A stretch of DNA of 64,000 nt from Beroe forskalii. Its lineage: Eukaryota > Ctenophora > Nuda > Beroida > Beroidae. The notes under the pieces were generated by a model that searched no databases, was not told the origin of the DNA, and saw only the letters and a list, made by a program, of their open reading frames with translations. The DNA is taken from positions 310,001-374,000 of the forward strand of contig WFMF01000032.1 of NCBI GenBank assembly GCA_011033025.1, read 5' to 3'. The position numbers and the translations under genes are program-made. Positions 13,901 through 24,900 of this stretch are shown piece after piece (position 1 is the first letter of the stretch; each line of letters starts with the position of its first letter).

Positions 13901-14472
13901 CGGGAAAATCTTCTCCCAATTAAGGGGCTTATTACTATTTAAGGAAAATTTGAATTGGACTATCCGTTGATTATTTATTTGCATAATAAATATCATGCGT
14001 TTACTAATGCTAATATATGCTATGGAAAGGCAATACTATATAGGTGATCTCAAATTACAAAGTATGTTGTGCGGTGCATTTCCGCGAATATCTGTTAACC
14101 TCGGTAAGCGGTAATGGTGATCCAATTACTTAACAAATTCCAAGATGAGGTCATGAAGCAAGTAGCTGTTGGCTGCTAGATACAAGATGAACCAAAGGTA
14201 TCAGGTTGATTGTTTCCGCGAATCTTCGCGGGCAAACGCTAGTTCAATATAATCTCTTTTATTTTAGTTCGCGCTGGTATTCACGCACTGCCGCAGTTCA
14301 TAGAAGAATTCCCAGTAACTCAGGGTTATCTTAGGACTTAGCACTTTATCATCTCTCGCACCTCGATCTGAACTTTAATAACACTTTATAGTTTATTGAG
14401 ACTTCTTTCCTTCTCACTTTTGTCAAAATGATATTTCTCAAATTGAAACACTAAACCCCCTACCTCCCCCAG
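10917..14472. other. Non-coding interval with minor duplications
   Basis: No exon can be supported. Visible features are a two-copy repeat around CAGCCTGATACCACTGCT (about 11543 and 11585) and a low-complexity ACAnTGTATA stretch near 13440-13570. The 3' end forms the intron or leader preceding the exon at 14473. Confidence 0.5.
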
Positions 14473-14499
14473 TGCAGATTACAATCTAGTTCATGGCGC

Positions 14500-16197
14500 A
14501 TGGCAAAAGACCCAGGAGCCTCCCTTGGGATCTTTTCTCCATTCCTCAGCTGCTGCTGCATTAAGCGGAGGAGGCAGGATGAGTCTGATACCGCTCCCCC
14601 TGCTCTTCTTCCCTCTGAGAAGGGAAACATAATCCAGGATGAGGATCAGGGGTACGGAACTATCAAGGGGGAAGATCTCAGTTCTGTGGATGATCCGGAG
14701 CCAACATGGAAGGATTTAGCTGACAGATACTCCGTAGACTCAGTTACTCAGGACATAGAGAAGGAGGAAGTGTTTTCCTCTGAGGAGGAGGATGAGACTG
14801 CTGCTCAGTACAGTAAACCCATAGACAGGATATCAATAGATCGGGGAGACAGGGAAGCGGTCCTAGCACTCAGCCCTGAGGCACACCGGGCGGAGTCAGC
14901 TGCCAGCAGTGCTCCTTCTCATCTGGATGTGGGAGGGGTGGTGAGTCTCAAGAAGCTAGGAGAGGGCGACAAGTCACTGAAAATAGAGACGATGGGTGAA
15001 AAGCCGCCTAACAAACCTGACAAGTCACTGAAAATAGAGCAAATGGGTGATAAGCCGCCTAACAAAGCTGAGAAGGCACTGAAAGTAGACGAAATGGGTG
15101 ACAAGCCACCTAACAAGGCTGACAAGTCACTTAAAAAAGAGGAAAAGGGTGATAAGCCACTCAAGGTGGGGGATGTGAAAAAGAAGGGAGTTTTCAAGAA
15201 GGCAGAGCACAAGGAGAGATTGAGGAACTATAGAGAGAGCTCTGATGGTAGCTTTGACAATGAGGAGAAAGCTGAGGCTGACAGGAGGCTAGGAGTTATG
15301 CAGAAAACCATCGTGTCTGAGCCTGTGGTCCCTGATGGTAAAAAACCTGAAGCAGTGGTGCCGGATGGAAAGAAACCAGAGGCTGTGGTTCCAGATGGAA
15401 AGAAACCAAAACCAGTGGTTCCGAAGGGAAGGAAAGCAGAAGCAGTGGTTGCTGATGGCATGAAACCAGGACCTGTAGTTCCAGAGGGTGAGAAACCAGA
15501 GCCTGTGGTACCTGATGTAAGTAAAGAGGAAGAGGCTGTCCTAAGTAAACCTCCTCTAAAAGAGGAGACGTTAGTAAAGCCCCCTAACGGAGCCCCCACC
15601 CTCCTGATATCTGAGCCACCTCCCCCCACCCCTCCCAGACCCTCCACTAAGACCCCTCCCAGGGAAGTCTTCAGGAAACCAGCAGAGGATACTCGCGCTA
15701 AGAGGGAGGCTGCCATCGCCAGTGCAATGTCAATGTCCAATGAGGAGCTGAACAGACAGACTGCAGTTGCTGTGGCACAGGACGACCCTGAGAAGGTCAG
15801 CCTGAAGGGCAAGAAGTCCAAGTTCTTAGGTGGATTTAAGAACTCTAAGTCTAAGAGTAAGTCCATCAACTCTCTTGTGCAGTCAGACGGAGAAGGTAAA
15901 AACAACCCGGTGCCACTTAACAACCTCTCAGTTCAGTATCAGCAGCAGTCAGCCAGTCTAAACAGCCTCAACAGCACCCAGAAGAAGAAGAAGCTCAAGT
16001 TCCTCAAGAAGTTCGGCAAAAAGAAGAAGAAGCGTGGGTTAGGAGTAGACCAGGATGATATCAGCCTAGCTAGCTCCATGCCTTCCATATCCATGGCTTC
16101 AGAACCTCCCAGCTACAACTCGAAAAACAAATACAGTGCTGTTCATTTGCTGGCATCCCTCGACAATCTGAGTGACGAAGATATTTGTAGGGACTGA
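14500..16197 (+). CDS. Disordered, Lys/Pro-rich repeat protein with N-terminal Cys cluster; family not recognised
   Basis: A 565-codon single large exon. A CT-rich tract and CAG give a possible acceptor at 14472, and the frame stays open from there, so this may be the last exon of a spliced gene; ATG at 14500 is the first Met. The N-terminus (LSCCCIKRRR, residues 17-26) looks like a palmitoylation/polybasic membrane-association motif, which is inference. Residues about 165-225 hold four to five tandem units with the core KSLKIEQMGDKPPNKAD. Residues about 275-335 hold about eight VVPDGKKPEA-type decapeptides. A Pro-rich SH3-ligand-like stretch (PPPPTPPRPSTKTPPR) and a very basic segment (KKKKLKFLKKFGKKKKKR, near 495-513) follow. 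The C-terminus is acidic and ends SDEDICRD. Strong codon bias and conserved repeats support a real gene. Overall it resembles a MARCKS-like membrane-linked adaptor in composition only. Confidence 0.75.
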   Translation: MAKDPGASLGIFSPFLSCCCIKRRRQDESDTAPPALLPSEKGNIIQDEDQGYGTIKGEDLSSVDDPEPTWKDLADRYSVDSVTQDIEKEEVFSSEEEDETAAQYSKPIDRISIDRGDREAVLALSPEAHRAESAASSAPSHLDVGGVVSLKKLGEGDKSLKIETMGEKPPNKPDKSLKIEQMGDKPPNKAEKALKVDEMGDKPPNKADKSLKKEEKGDKPLKVGDVKKKGVFKKAEHKERLRNYRESSDGSFDNEEKAEADRRLGVMQKTIVSEPVVPDGKKPEAVVPDGKKPEAVVPDGKKPKPVVPKGRKAEAVVADGMKPGPVVPEGEKPEPVVPDVSKEEEAVLSKPPLKEETLVKPPNGAPTLLISEPPPPTPPRPSTKTPPREVFRKPAEDTRAKREAAIASAMSMSNEELNRQTAVAVAQDDPEKVSLKGKKSKFLGGFKNSKSKSKSINSLVQSDGEGKNNPVPLNNLSVQYQQQSASLNSLNSTQKKKKLKFLKKFGKKKKKRGLGVDQDDISLASSMPSISMASEPPSYNSKNKYSAVHLLASLDNLSDEDICRD

Positions 16198-16204
16198 CGA
16201 GACC

Positions 16205-16445
16205 AATTACTGGCCCAGAAATCAATCAACTTGTTCTTAAATCAATCAACTATTTCTGAACTCAGTCAACAAGCTAACTGGTTCTCAAATCAATCAAGAA
16301 GTTCTGAAATCAATGAACACAATCTGATATCGATGAACATGTTCTGAAATTATTCAACTGGCCCTGAAATCAATCAATTGGTTCCAAAGTCAATCATCTA
16401 GTTCTGAAATCAATCAAAAAGTTCTGAAATCAATCATTATTTTCA
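16205..16445. repeat. Degenerate 17-22-bp repeat in the 3' UTR
   Basis: About ten diverged copies of GTTCTGAAATCAATCAAC immediately after the stop codon of the preceding gene. They occupy the probable 3' untranslated region. Confidence 0.8.
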
Positions 16446-16594
16446 TTCTCATAACTAATCACTCGCCTGGATAATCAGTGTGGCACGAAGCTGCGTGGAT
16501 GTTCAAATATCTTGTATCATATGAGCTCAAAATGGTGTGTTAAAAGGATTTTGTCACTTTGAAAAGGACATGGACTGCTAGGTTAAATCCTAGG

Positions 16595-16600
16595 AATAAA
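16595..16600 (+). terminator. Candidate polyadenylation signal AATAAA
   Basis: A canonical hexamer about 400 nt after the stop codon of the gene at 14500-16197, downstream of the UTR repeats. A second AATAAA occurs near 17030. Confidence 0.45.
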
Positions 16601-17561
16601 ATTCAGAATCTGTTTCCTGCAACCCTCTTCACCTCTTCATTTTTCTGTACATTTCTTGTAAAATTTCACGACAGTTGGATCTGTCTGCAGAGTTTCTTCT
16701 TCTCGTTGTGACGATGAATTTACCTATTAGATTTAATATTTTTTGCTAAATAGTAAATTCTTTACTTATTACCAATTTACCACCTGAATTACTTTCGTTT
16801 CAAGCATAGAAATTCGCCGCCAATTGTTACTCAATGTGAGCACTTCGGTGAATAATTTCTTTCTTATTTAGTGTGATTTGAATTTTTGAAGATAAACATT
16901 AATTTATGATGTTATTTCGCTGTGTGAATACGACATACCTGTCTTTATATCGAGTTTTTGCTAAAATAATACTTGGAAGATTTAACTCTGAATAGGATTA
17001 AGCATTGAAAGATGTAATTTTTTCAAATAAAACATTAGTTTTAAAAAATGGTTTAGAATTTCAAGTAAAAAAATAAAAATATATTTAAGTCCATGCGATC
17101 CAAGCATCATTTCTTACAATATCCAAGAAAAATTCACAACAAACTGATTTTAAAGTGTTCAAAATTCTACTGCAATTCCTTATATGGAAAGCTAAAGGAA
17201 TGAAAGCCCATATCAAACTCAAAGATGCATGTTTTGAGCCAAAGATATAAGTCCTGTTAAGAGCCTAAACACTCATAGAGTAGAAATGTTCCCGTTGGTC
17301 ACGTTGGTCATTTGCCTTGCTCCATGATAGTTTGGTCTGTATAAACACTGTTAATATTTGTTCTGATTTCAAGGTACATTCACCGTCACGGTATATTCTG
17401 TCTGAAGGTCACTGAAGGTTAATGTCTCTGAATTACAAATCCGAAATCTGAAGTTCATTTGCTTAACTTGTAGGATGTAGGTTATGTTCATTGCTCTGAA
17501 GCAGGAACACCATAACACATGTCCATTCCTGCTTGGTCACTGAGTATCAGAGATTATTTCT

Positions 17562-18695
17562 CTAAGCTAATCCCTCGTAGAGCCTGGCTAAGTCCTCCTT
17601 GAACTGCTCCTTGATTCGGTGCCTCTTCTTCTTGAAGGTGGGAGTCAGAAGGTCGTTATCCACTGAGAATCCCCGGGATTCAGGGTAGAGCTTAATCTGT
17701 TTTACCTGCGGGGGGGGGGGGGGGTTTACGAACTTGGGGAGGGGGGTTGGTGTGAGGAATCAGCAAGTAAACCCATCGAATGCTGAGAGTTTGAAAAGTG
17801 GAATAGTAACGAGCACCACTTAGGAATTTAAGACATAAACATTGAAATAATAAGTTTTCAAAAGGGGCAACCCCCCTTCTCCTACCTGCTCTATGCTGTT
17901 GAGCTCTGCACTGCCCAGCTCCCTGAGAGAACTCAACACGTAGCTGGTGAACTCCTGAGAGAGGTGCAGCTCTGTGGAGAAGGTGAAGGGGGCCGGACAC
18001 TCCTCCTTGAGGGACTCCTCGTCCAACACCACCAGCGCTACCAGGCTGGACTTGATGCTCTCCCCGTGCACAAACACCTGGGGTGGTTTTGGATCAAGGG
18101 GGATGGAAGTTTGTGTTGGCGATTGTAGATGGATGAAACCTTGTGTTGGCAATTGAAGATGGATCAATGTCTACAATATCTTAGTTATCAGTTGAATTAA
18201 CGCTGCATATTAATTAATTCTTCATTCCCCTTAGACCTGTTGAATGCTTCACCTGAGAGACGTAAGGACATCGCTCGTAGATCAGTTCTATCTTATCTGG
18301 TGCTATGTACTCTCCTTGTGACAACTTGAAGATGTTCTTCTTCCTGAGAAGAATTCATGGTCTGGTTTTAACGAACTGGTTTTTGAATGGATAAATCTTA
18401 CGTTTACCAACCATAATTTTGTGGTATTTCATACCCATCCATAGTTCGGAAACTTACCCGAGGGCCAGGGTGCTCAGCATCATTACAATCACTCACAATG
18501 ACAAGCAGCATGGTAAGGTGTCAGACCAGCGGTAAGGTATGACTACTGACTACCTACCCGGATCTCTAGGGTAAGGGTTGAGTACCTGTCTATAAGCTGG
18601 AGCCTTCCCTCAGGTGTCCAGGTGCCAATGTCTCCGCTGTGCAACCACCCATCAACCAGCACCTCAGCTGTCTTGTCAGGCTGCTTGTAATACCC
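17562..18695 (-). CDS. Long-chain fatty-acid-CoA ligase (ACSL family), C-terminal four exons
   Basis: Minus-strand exons at 18586-18695, 18253-18343, 17886-18077 and 17562-17705 splice in phase and end in TAG. They encode the adenylate-forming enzyme's C-terminal lid: [11 protein letters not shown], then [10 protein letters not shown] (family DGWLHTGDIG motif), [18 protein letters not shown] (hinge and catalytic-lysine region), QVFVHGES, and the terminal segment [20 protein letters not shown]. The reaction is ATP-dependent activation of long-chain fatty acids to acyl-CoA, usually at ER or outer mitochondrial membranes. The window holds about 145 residues of a family protein usually near 700. 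Upstream exons, including the AMP-binding P-loop, are not found, and the missing part would lie at higher coordinates where satellite array A begins 240 bp away. The last-exon polypyrimidine tract is a long C run on this strand. The paralogue cannot be assigned. Confidence 0.92.
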
Positions 18696-18730
18696 CTGTA
18701 ACAGTGGGGTGTGTAATACCCCTGTAACAG
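18687..18730 (-). repeat. Tandemly duplicated 3' splice site of the ACSL-like gene
   Basis: GTAATACCCCTGTAACAG (plus-strand view) occurs at 18687-18704 and again at 18713-18730, 26 bp apart. The inner copy contains the acceptor for the exon starting at 18695. The outer acceptor would add 26 nt and shift the frame. Confidence 0.85.
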
Positions 18731-18933
18731 GAGAAAGTTAAGATGTTGTGTAGCTTCACCTTGTATTAGTACCTTGTTTAGAATGTAACAATGCAGCCCT
18801 CAGTGTACAGTCTGATATAGAGTGTTGTGTGTTGTAAGGTGGGGAGCCATTGTCCCTCAGAACAACAAGTTTCCCTTTTCAAATATTTTGGCTATGTGCC
18901 AAGAAGCTATATTGTGATGTTGAACTATGGCAC

Positions 18934-21900
18934 GGCTGTAAATCGTGAAAGTGGCCAAAATTCGAAATTCTGAAAGCAGCATTTTCTTAGTTGGATCAAA
19001 CTGTACTGACCTGCAAAATTTCATGAGTTAACTAGTAAGTTTACTAGGAGGACCCCCCCCCGAGATACTGATCAAAATTCAGAAAATACTCTGACACCAT
19101 TGGACTTGTGGAAGACTCTGTTTGTAAATGCATCATTATTTGGTTCTAGTACACTCTCTGGAAGGCAGTCACATGGGAAAAAGCATATTTCGGCCTTATA
19201 TTTGGTCCTTGTGGACAATTATAACCAAAGAAGTCCATTTTGAGGCCAAAAATTGGGTTTTTGAGAGGCTGTAAATCGTGAAAATGGCCGAAATTCAAAA
19301 TTCTGAAAGCAGCATTTTCTTAGTTGGATCAAACTGTACTGACCTGCAAAATTTCATGAGTTAACTAGTAAGTTTATTAATTAGGAGGACCCCCCCCCCC
19401 CAGATACTGATCAAAATTCAGAAAATACTCTGACACCATTGGACTTGTGGAAGACTCTGTTTGTAAATGCATCATTATTTGGTTCTAGTACACTCTCTGG
19501 AAGGCAGTCACATGGGAAAAAGCATATTTCGGCCTTATATTTGGTCCTTGTGGACAATTATAACCAAAGAAGTCCATTTTTAGGCCAAAAATTGGGTTTT
19601 GAGAGGCTGTAAATCGTGAAAATGGCCGAAATTCAAAATTCTGAAAGCAGCATTTTCTTAGTTGGATCAAACTGTACTGACCTGCAAAATTTCATGAGTT
19701 AACTAGTAAGTTTATTAATTAGGAGGACCCCCCCCCAATACTGATCAAAATTCAGAAAATACTCTGACACCATTGGACTTGTGGAAGACTCTGTTTGTAA
19801 ATGCATCATTATTTGGTTCTAGTACACTCTCTGGAAGGCAGTCACATGGGAAAAAGCATATTTCGGCCTTATATTTGGTCCTTGTGGACAATTATAACCA
19901 AAGAAGTCCATTTTTAGGCCAAAAATTGGGTTTTTGAGAGGCTGTAAATCGTGAAAATGGCCGAAATTCAAAATTCTGAAAGCAGCATTTTCTTAGTTGG
20001 ATCAAACTGTACTGACCTGCAAAATTTCATGAGTTAACTAGTAAGTTTATTAATTAGAGGACCCCCCCCCGAGATACTGATCAAAATTCAGAAAATACTC
20101 TGACACCATTGGACTTGTGGAAGACTTTGTTTGTAAATGCATCATTATTTGGTTCTAGTACACTCTCTGGAAGGCAGTCACATGGGAAAAAGCATATTTC
20201 GGCCTTATATTTGGTCCTTGTGGACAATTATAACCAAAGAAGTTCATTTTGAGGCCAAAAATTGGGTTTTTGAGAGGCTGTAAATCGTGAAAATGGCCGA
20301 AATTCAAAATTCTGAAAGCAGCATTTTCTTAGTTGGATCAAACTGTACTGACCTGCAAAATTTCATGAGTTAACTAGTAAGTTTTTAATTAGAGGACCCC
20401 CCCGAGAGATACTGATCAAAATTCAGAAAATACTCTGACACCATTGGACTTGTGGAAGACTCTGTTTGTAAATGCATCATTATTTGGTTCTAGTACACTC
20501 TCTGGAAGGCAGTCACATGGGAAAAAGCATATTTCGGCCTTATATTTGGTCCTTGTGGACAATTATAACCAAAGAAGTCCATTTTAGGCCAAAATTGGGT
20601 TTTTGAGAGGCTGTAAATCGTGAAAATGGCCGAAATTCAAAATTCTGAAAGCAGCATTTTCTTAGTTGGATCAAACTGTACTGACCTGCAAAATTTCATG
20701 AGTTAACTAGTAAGTTTAGTAGGAGGACCCCCCCCCCCCGAGATACTGATCAAAATTCAGAAAATACTCTGACACCATTGGACTTGTGGAAGACTCTGTT
20801 TGTAAATGCATCATTATTTGGTTCTAGTACACTCTCTGGAAGGCAGTCACATGGGAAAAAGCATATTTCGGCCTTATATTTGGTCCTTGTGGACAATTAT
20901 AACCAAAGAAGTCCATTTTTAGGCCAAAAATTGGGTTTTTGAGAGGCTGTAAATCGTGAAAGTGGCCGAAATTCGAAATTCTGAAAGCAGCATTTTCTTA
21001 GTTGGATCAAACTGTACTGACCTGCAAAATTTCATGAGTTAACTAGTAAGTTTACTAGGAGGACCCCCCCCCCCCGAGATACTGATCAAAATTCAGAAAA
21101 TACTCTGACACCATTGGACTTGTGGAAGACTCTGTTTGTAAATGCATCATTATTTGGTTCTAGTACACTCTCTGGAAGGCAGTCACATGGGAAAAAGCAT
21201 ATTTCGGCCTTATATTTGGTCCTTGTGAGACACAAACCAAAGAAGTCCATTTTAGGCCAAAAATTGGGTTTTTGTGTAAATCATAAAAATGGCCGAAATT
21301 CAAAATTCTGAAAGCAGCATTTTCTTAGTTGGATCAAACTGTACTGACCTGCAAAATTTCATGAGTTAACTAGTAAGTTTGATCAAAATTCAGAAAATAC
21401 TCTGACACCATTGGACTTGTGGAAGACTCTGTTTGTAAATGCATCATTATTTGGTTCTAGTACACTCTCTGGAAGGCAGTCACATGGGAAAAAGCATATT
21501 TCGGCCTTATTTTTGGTCCTTGTGGAACAATTATAACCAAAGAAGTCCATTTTAGGCCAAAAATTGGGTTTTGAGAGGCTGTAAATCGTGAAAATGGCCG
21601 AAATTCAAAATTCTGAAAGCAGCATTTTCTTAGTTGGATCAAACTGTACTGACCTGCAAAATTTCATGAGTTAACTAGTAAGTTTAATAGAGGACCCCCC
21701 CCCGAGATACTGATCAAAATTCAGAAAAATTGGACACCATTGGACTTGTGGAAGACTCTGTTTGTAAATGCATCATTATTTGGTTCTAGTACACTCTCTG
21801 GAAGGCAGTCACATGGGAAAAAGCATATTTCGGCCTTATCTTTGGTCCTTTTGGACAATTATAACCAAAGAAGTCCATTTTGAGGCCAAAAATTGGGTTT

Positions 21901-24900
21901 TTGAGAGGCTGTAAATCGTGAAAATGGCCGAAATTCAAAATTCTGAAAGCAGCATTTTCTTAGTTGGATCAAACTGTACTGACCTGCAAAATTTCATGAG
22001 TTAACTAGTAAGTTTATTAGGAGGACCCCCCCCCCCGAGATACTGATCAAAATTCAGAAAATACTCTGACACCATTGGACTTGTGGAAGACTCTGTTTGT
22101 AAATGCATCATTATTTGGTTCTAGTACACTCTCTGGAAGGCAGTCACATGGGAAAAAGCATATTTCGGCCTTATATTTGGTCCTTGTGGACAATTATAAC
22201 CAAAGAAGTCCATTTTAGGCCAAAAATTGGGTTTTTGAGAGGCTGTAAATCGTGAAAATGGCCGAAATTCAAAATTCTGAAAGCAGCATTTTCTTAGTTG
22301 GATCAAACTGTACAGACCTGCAAAATTTCATGAGTTAACTAGTAAGTTTATTAGGAGGACCCCCCCCCCAAACCGAGATACAGATCAAAATTCAGAAAAT
22401 ACTCTGACACCATTGGACTTGTGGAAGACTCTGTTTGTAAATGCATCATTATTTGGTTCTAGTACACTCTCTGGAAGGCAGTCACATGGGAAAAAGCATA
22501 TTTCGGCCTTATATTTGGTCCTTGTGGACAATTATAACCAAAGAAGTCCATTTTTAGGCCAAAAATTGGGTTTTTGAGGGGCTGTAAATCGTGAAAATGG
22601 CCGAAATTCAAAATTCTGAAAGCAGCATTTTCTTAGTTGGATCAAACTGTACTGACCTGCAAAATTTCATGAGTTAACTAGTAAGTTTAATAGGACGACC
22701 CCCCCCCCGAGATACTGATCAAAATTCAGAAAATACTCTGACACCATTGGACTTGTGGAAGACTCTGTTTGTAAATGCATCATTATTTGGTTCTAGTACA
22801 AAATTCTGAAGGCAGTCACAGCTGTTCGGCCTTATGACCGCCGCAACTTTCTGGAAAATCTTTCAACCCGCATTTGGTTTTAAAAAAAATTTTTTCAGAA
22901 AAAGATTTTTGCCTTATTTCCTTTGGCCAATTATATTCAAAATTCCATTGGAGGCCAAAAATTGGGTTTTTGAGAGGCTGTAAATCGTGAAAATGGCCGA
23001 AATTCAAAATTCTGAAAGCAGCATTTTTCTTAGTTGGATCAAACTGTACTGACCTGCAAAATTTCATGAGTTAACTAGTAAGTTTATTAGGAGGACCCCC
23101 CCCCCCGAGATACTGATCAAAATTCAGAAAATACTCTGACACCATTGGACTTGTGGAAGACTCTGTTTGTAAATGCATCATTATTTGGTTCTAGTACACT
23201 CTCTGGAAGGCAGTCACACGGGAAAAAGCATATTTCAGCCTTATTTTTGGTCCTTGTGGACAATTATAAATCCAAAGAAGTCCATTTTAGGCCAAAAATT
23301 GGGTTTTGATTTCGTGAAAATGGGAGAAAGTCAAAATTTGAAAAGCATTTTTTAGTTGGATCAAAACTGTACACCTGCAAAAACTAGTAAGTTTATTCAG
23401 GACCCCGAGATACTGATCAAAATTCAGAAAATACTCTGACACCATTGGACTTTAGAAGACTTTTCGAAAAAACTGTGAAAAATAGTTTTTTTGGTTTTGT
23501 TTGTAAATGGCATTAAATTACCTATCATTTTGCTGCATCACACGGGAAAAAGCATATTTAGCCTTATTTTGTCCTTCAAAATTCAATTATACAAAAAATT
23601 CCATTTTTAGGCAAAATTGGGTTTTGAGAGGTTAAATAGTAAAATTAAGAAATTAAAAATAGAAAGCAGGGCCCCCCCGTTGGATAATGACTGATTTCAA
23701 GTTAACTTCAGTAAAATAGGGACCCCCTTCTGACTGGATCCAGTTTGGACTTGCTGGAAGACTCTGTTTGTAAATGCATCATTATTTGGTTCTAGTACAC
23801 TCTCTGGAAGGCAGTCACACGGGAAAAAGCATATTTCAGCCTTATTTTTGGTCCTTGTGGACAATTATAACCAAAGAAGTCCATTTTAGGCCAAAATTGG
23901 GTTTTGAGAGGCTGTAAATCGTGAAAATGGCCGAAATTCAAAATTCTGAAAGCAGCATTTTCTTAGTTGGATCAAACTGTACTGACCTGCAAAATTTCAT
24001 TTCAGTTAACTAGCATTAAACTCTGTTTGTAAATGCATCATTATTTGGTTCTAGTACACTCTCTGGAAGGCAGTCACACGGGAAAAAGCATATTTCAGCC
24101 TTATTTTTGGTCCTTGTGGCCAATTATAACCAAAGAAGTCCATTTTAGGCCAAAAATTGGGTTTTTGAGAGGCTGTAAATCGTGAAAATGGCCGAAATTC
24201 AAAATTCTGAAAGCAGCATTTTCTTAGTTGGATCAAACTGTACTGACCTGCAAAATTTCATGAGTTAACTAGTAAGTTTAATAGGAGGACCCCCCCCCCC
24301 CCGAGATACTGATCAAAATTCAGAAAATACTCTGACACCATTGGACTTGTGGAAGACTCTGTTTGTAAATGCATCATTATTTGGTTCTAGTACACTCTCT
24401 GGAAGGCAGTCACACGGGAAAAAGCATATTTCAGCCTTATTTTTGGTCCTTGTGGCCAATTATAACCAAAGAAGTCCATTTTTAGGCCAAAATTGGGTTT
24501 TTGAGAGGCTGTAAATCGTGAAAATGGCCGAAATTCAAAATTCTGAAAGCAGCATTTTCTTAGTTGGATCAAACTGTACTGACCTGCAAAATTTCATGAG
24601 TTAACTAGTAAGTTTAATAGAGGACCCCCCCCCCCCCGAGATACTGATCAAAATTCAGAAAATACTCTGACACCATTGGACTTGTGGAAGACTCTGTTTG
24701 TAAATGCATCATTATTTGGTTCTAGTACACTCTCTGGAAGGCAGTCACACGGGAAAAAGCATATTTCAGCCTTATTTTTGGTCCTTGTGGCCAATTATAA
24801 CCAAAGAAGTCCATTTTAGGCCAAAAATTGGGTTTTTGAGAGGCTGTAAATCGTGAAAATGGCCGAAATTCAAAATTCTGAAAGCAGCATTTTCTTAGTT

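Noticed and set aside
15228..15923. 231-codon minus-strand frame opposite the Lys-rich gene
   Set aside because: Antisense shadow of a strongly biased coding exon; the plus strand has the coherent repeats and UTR signals.
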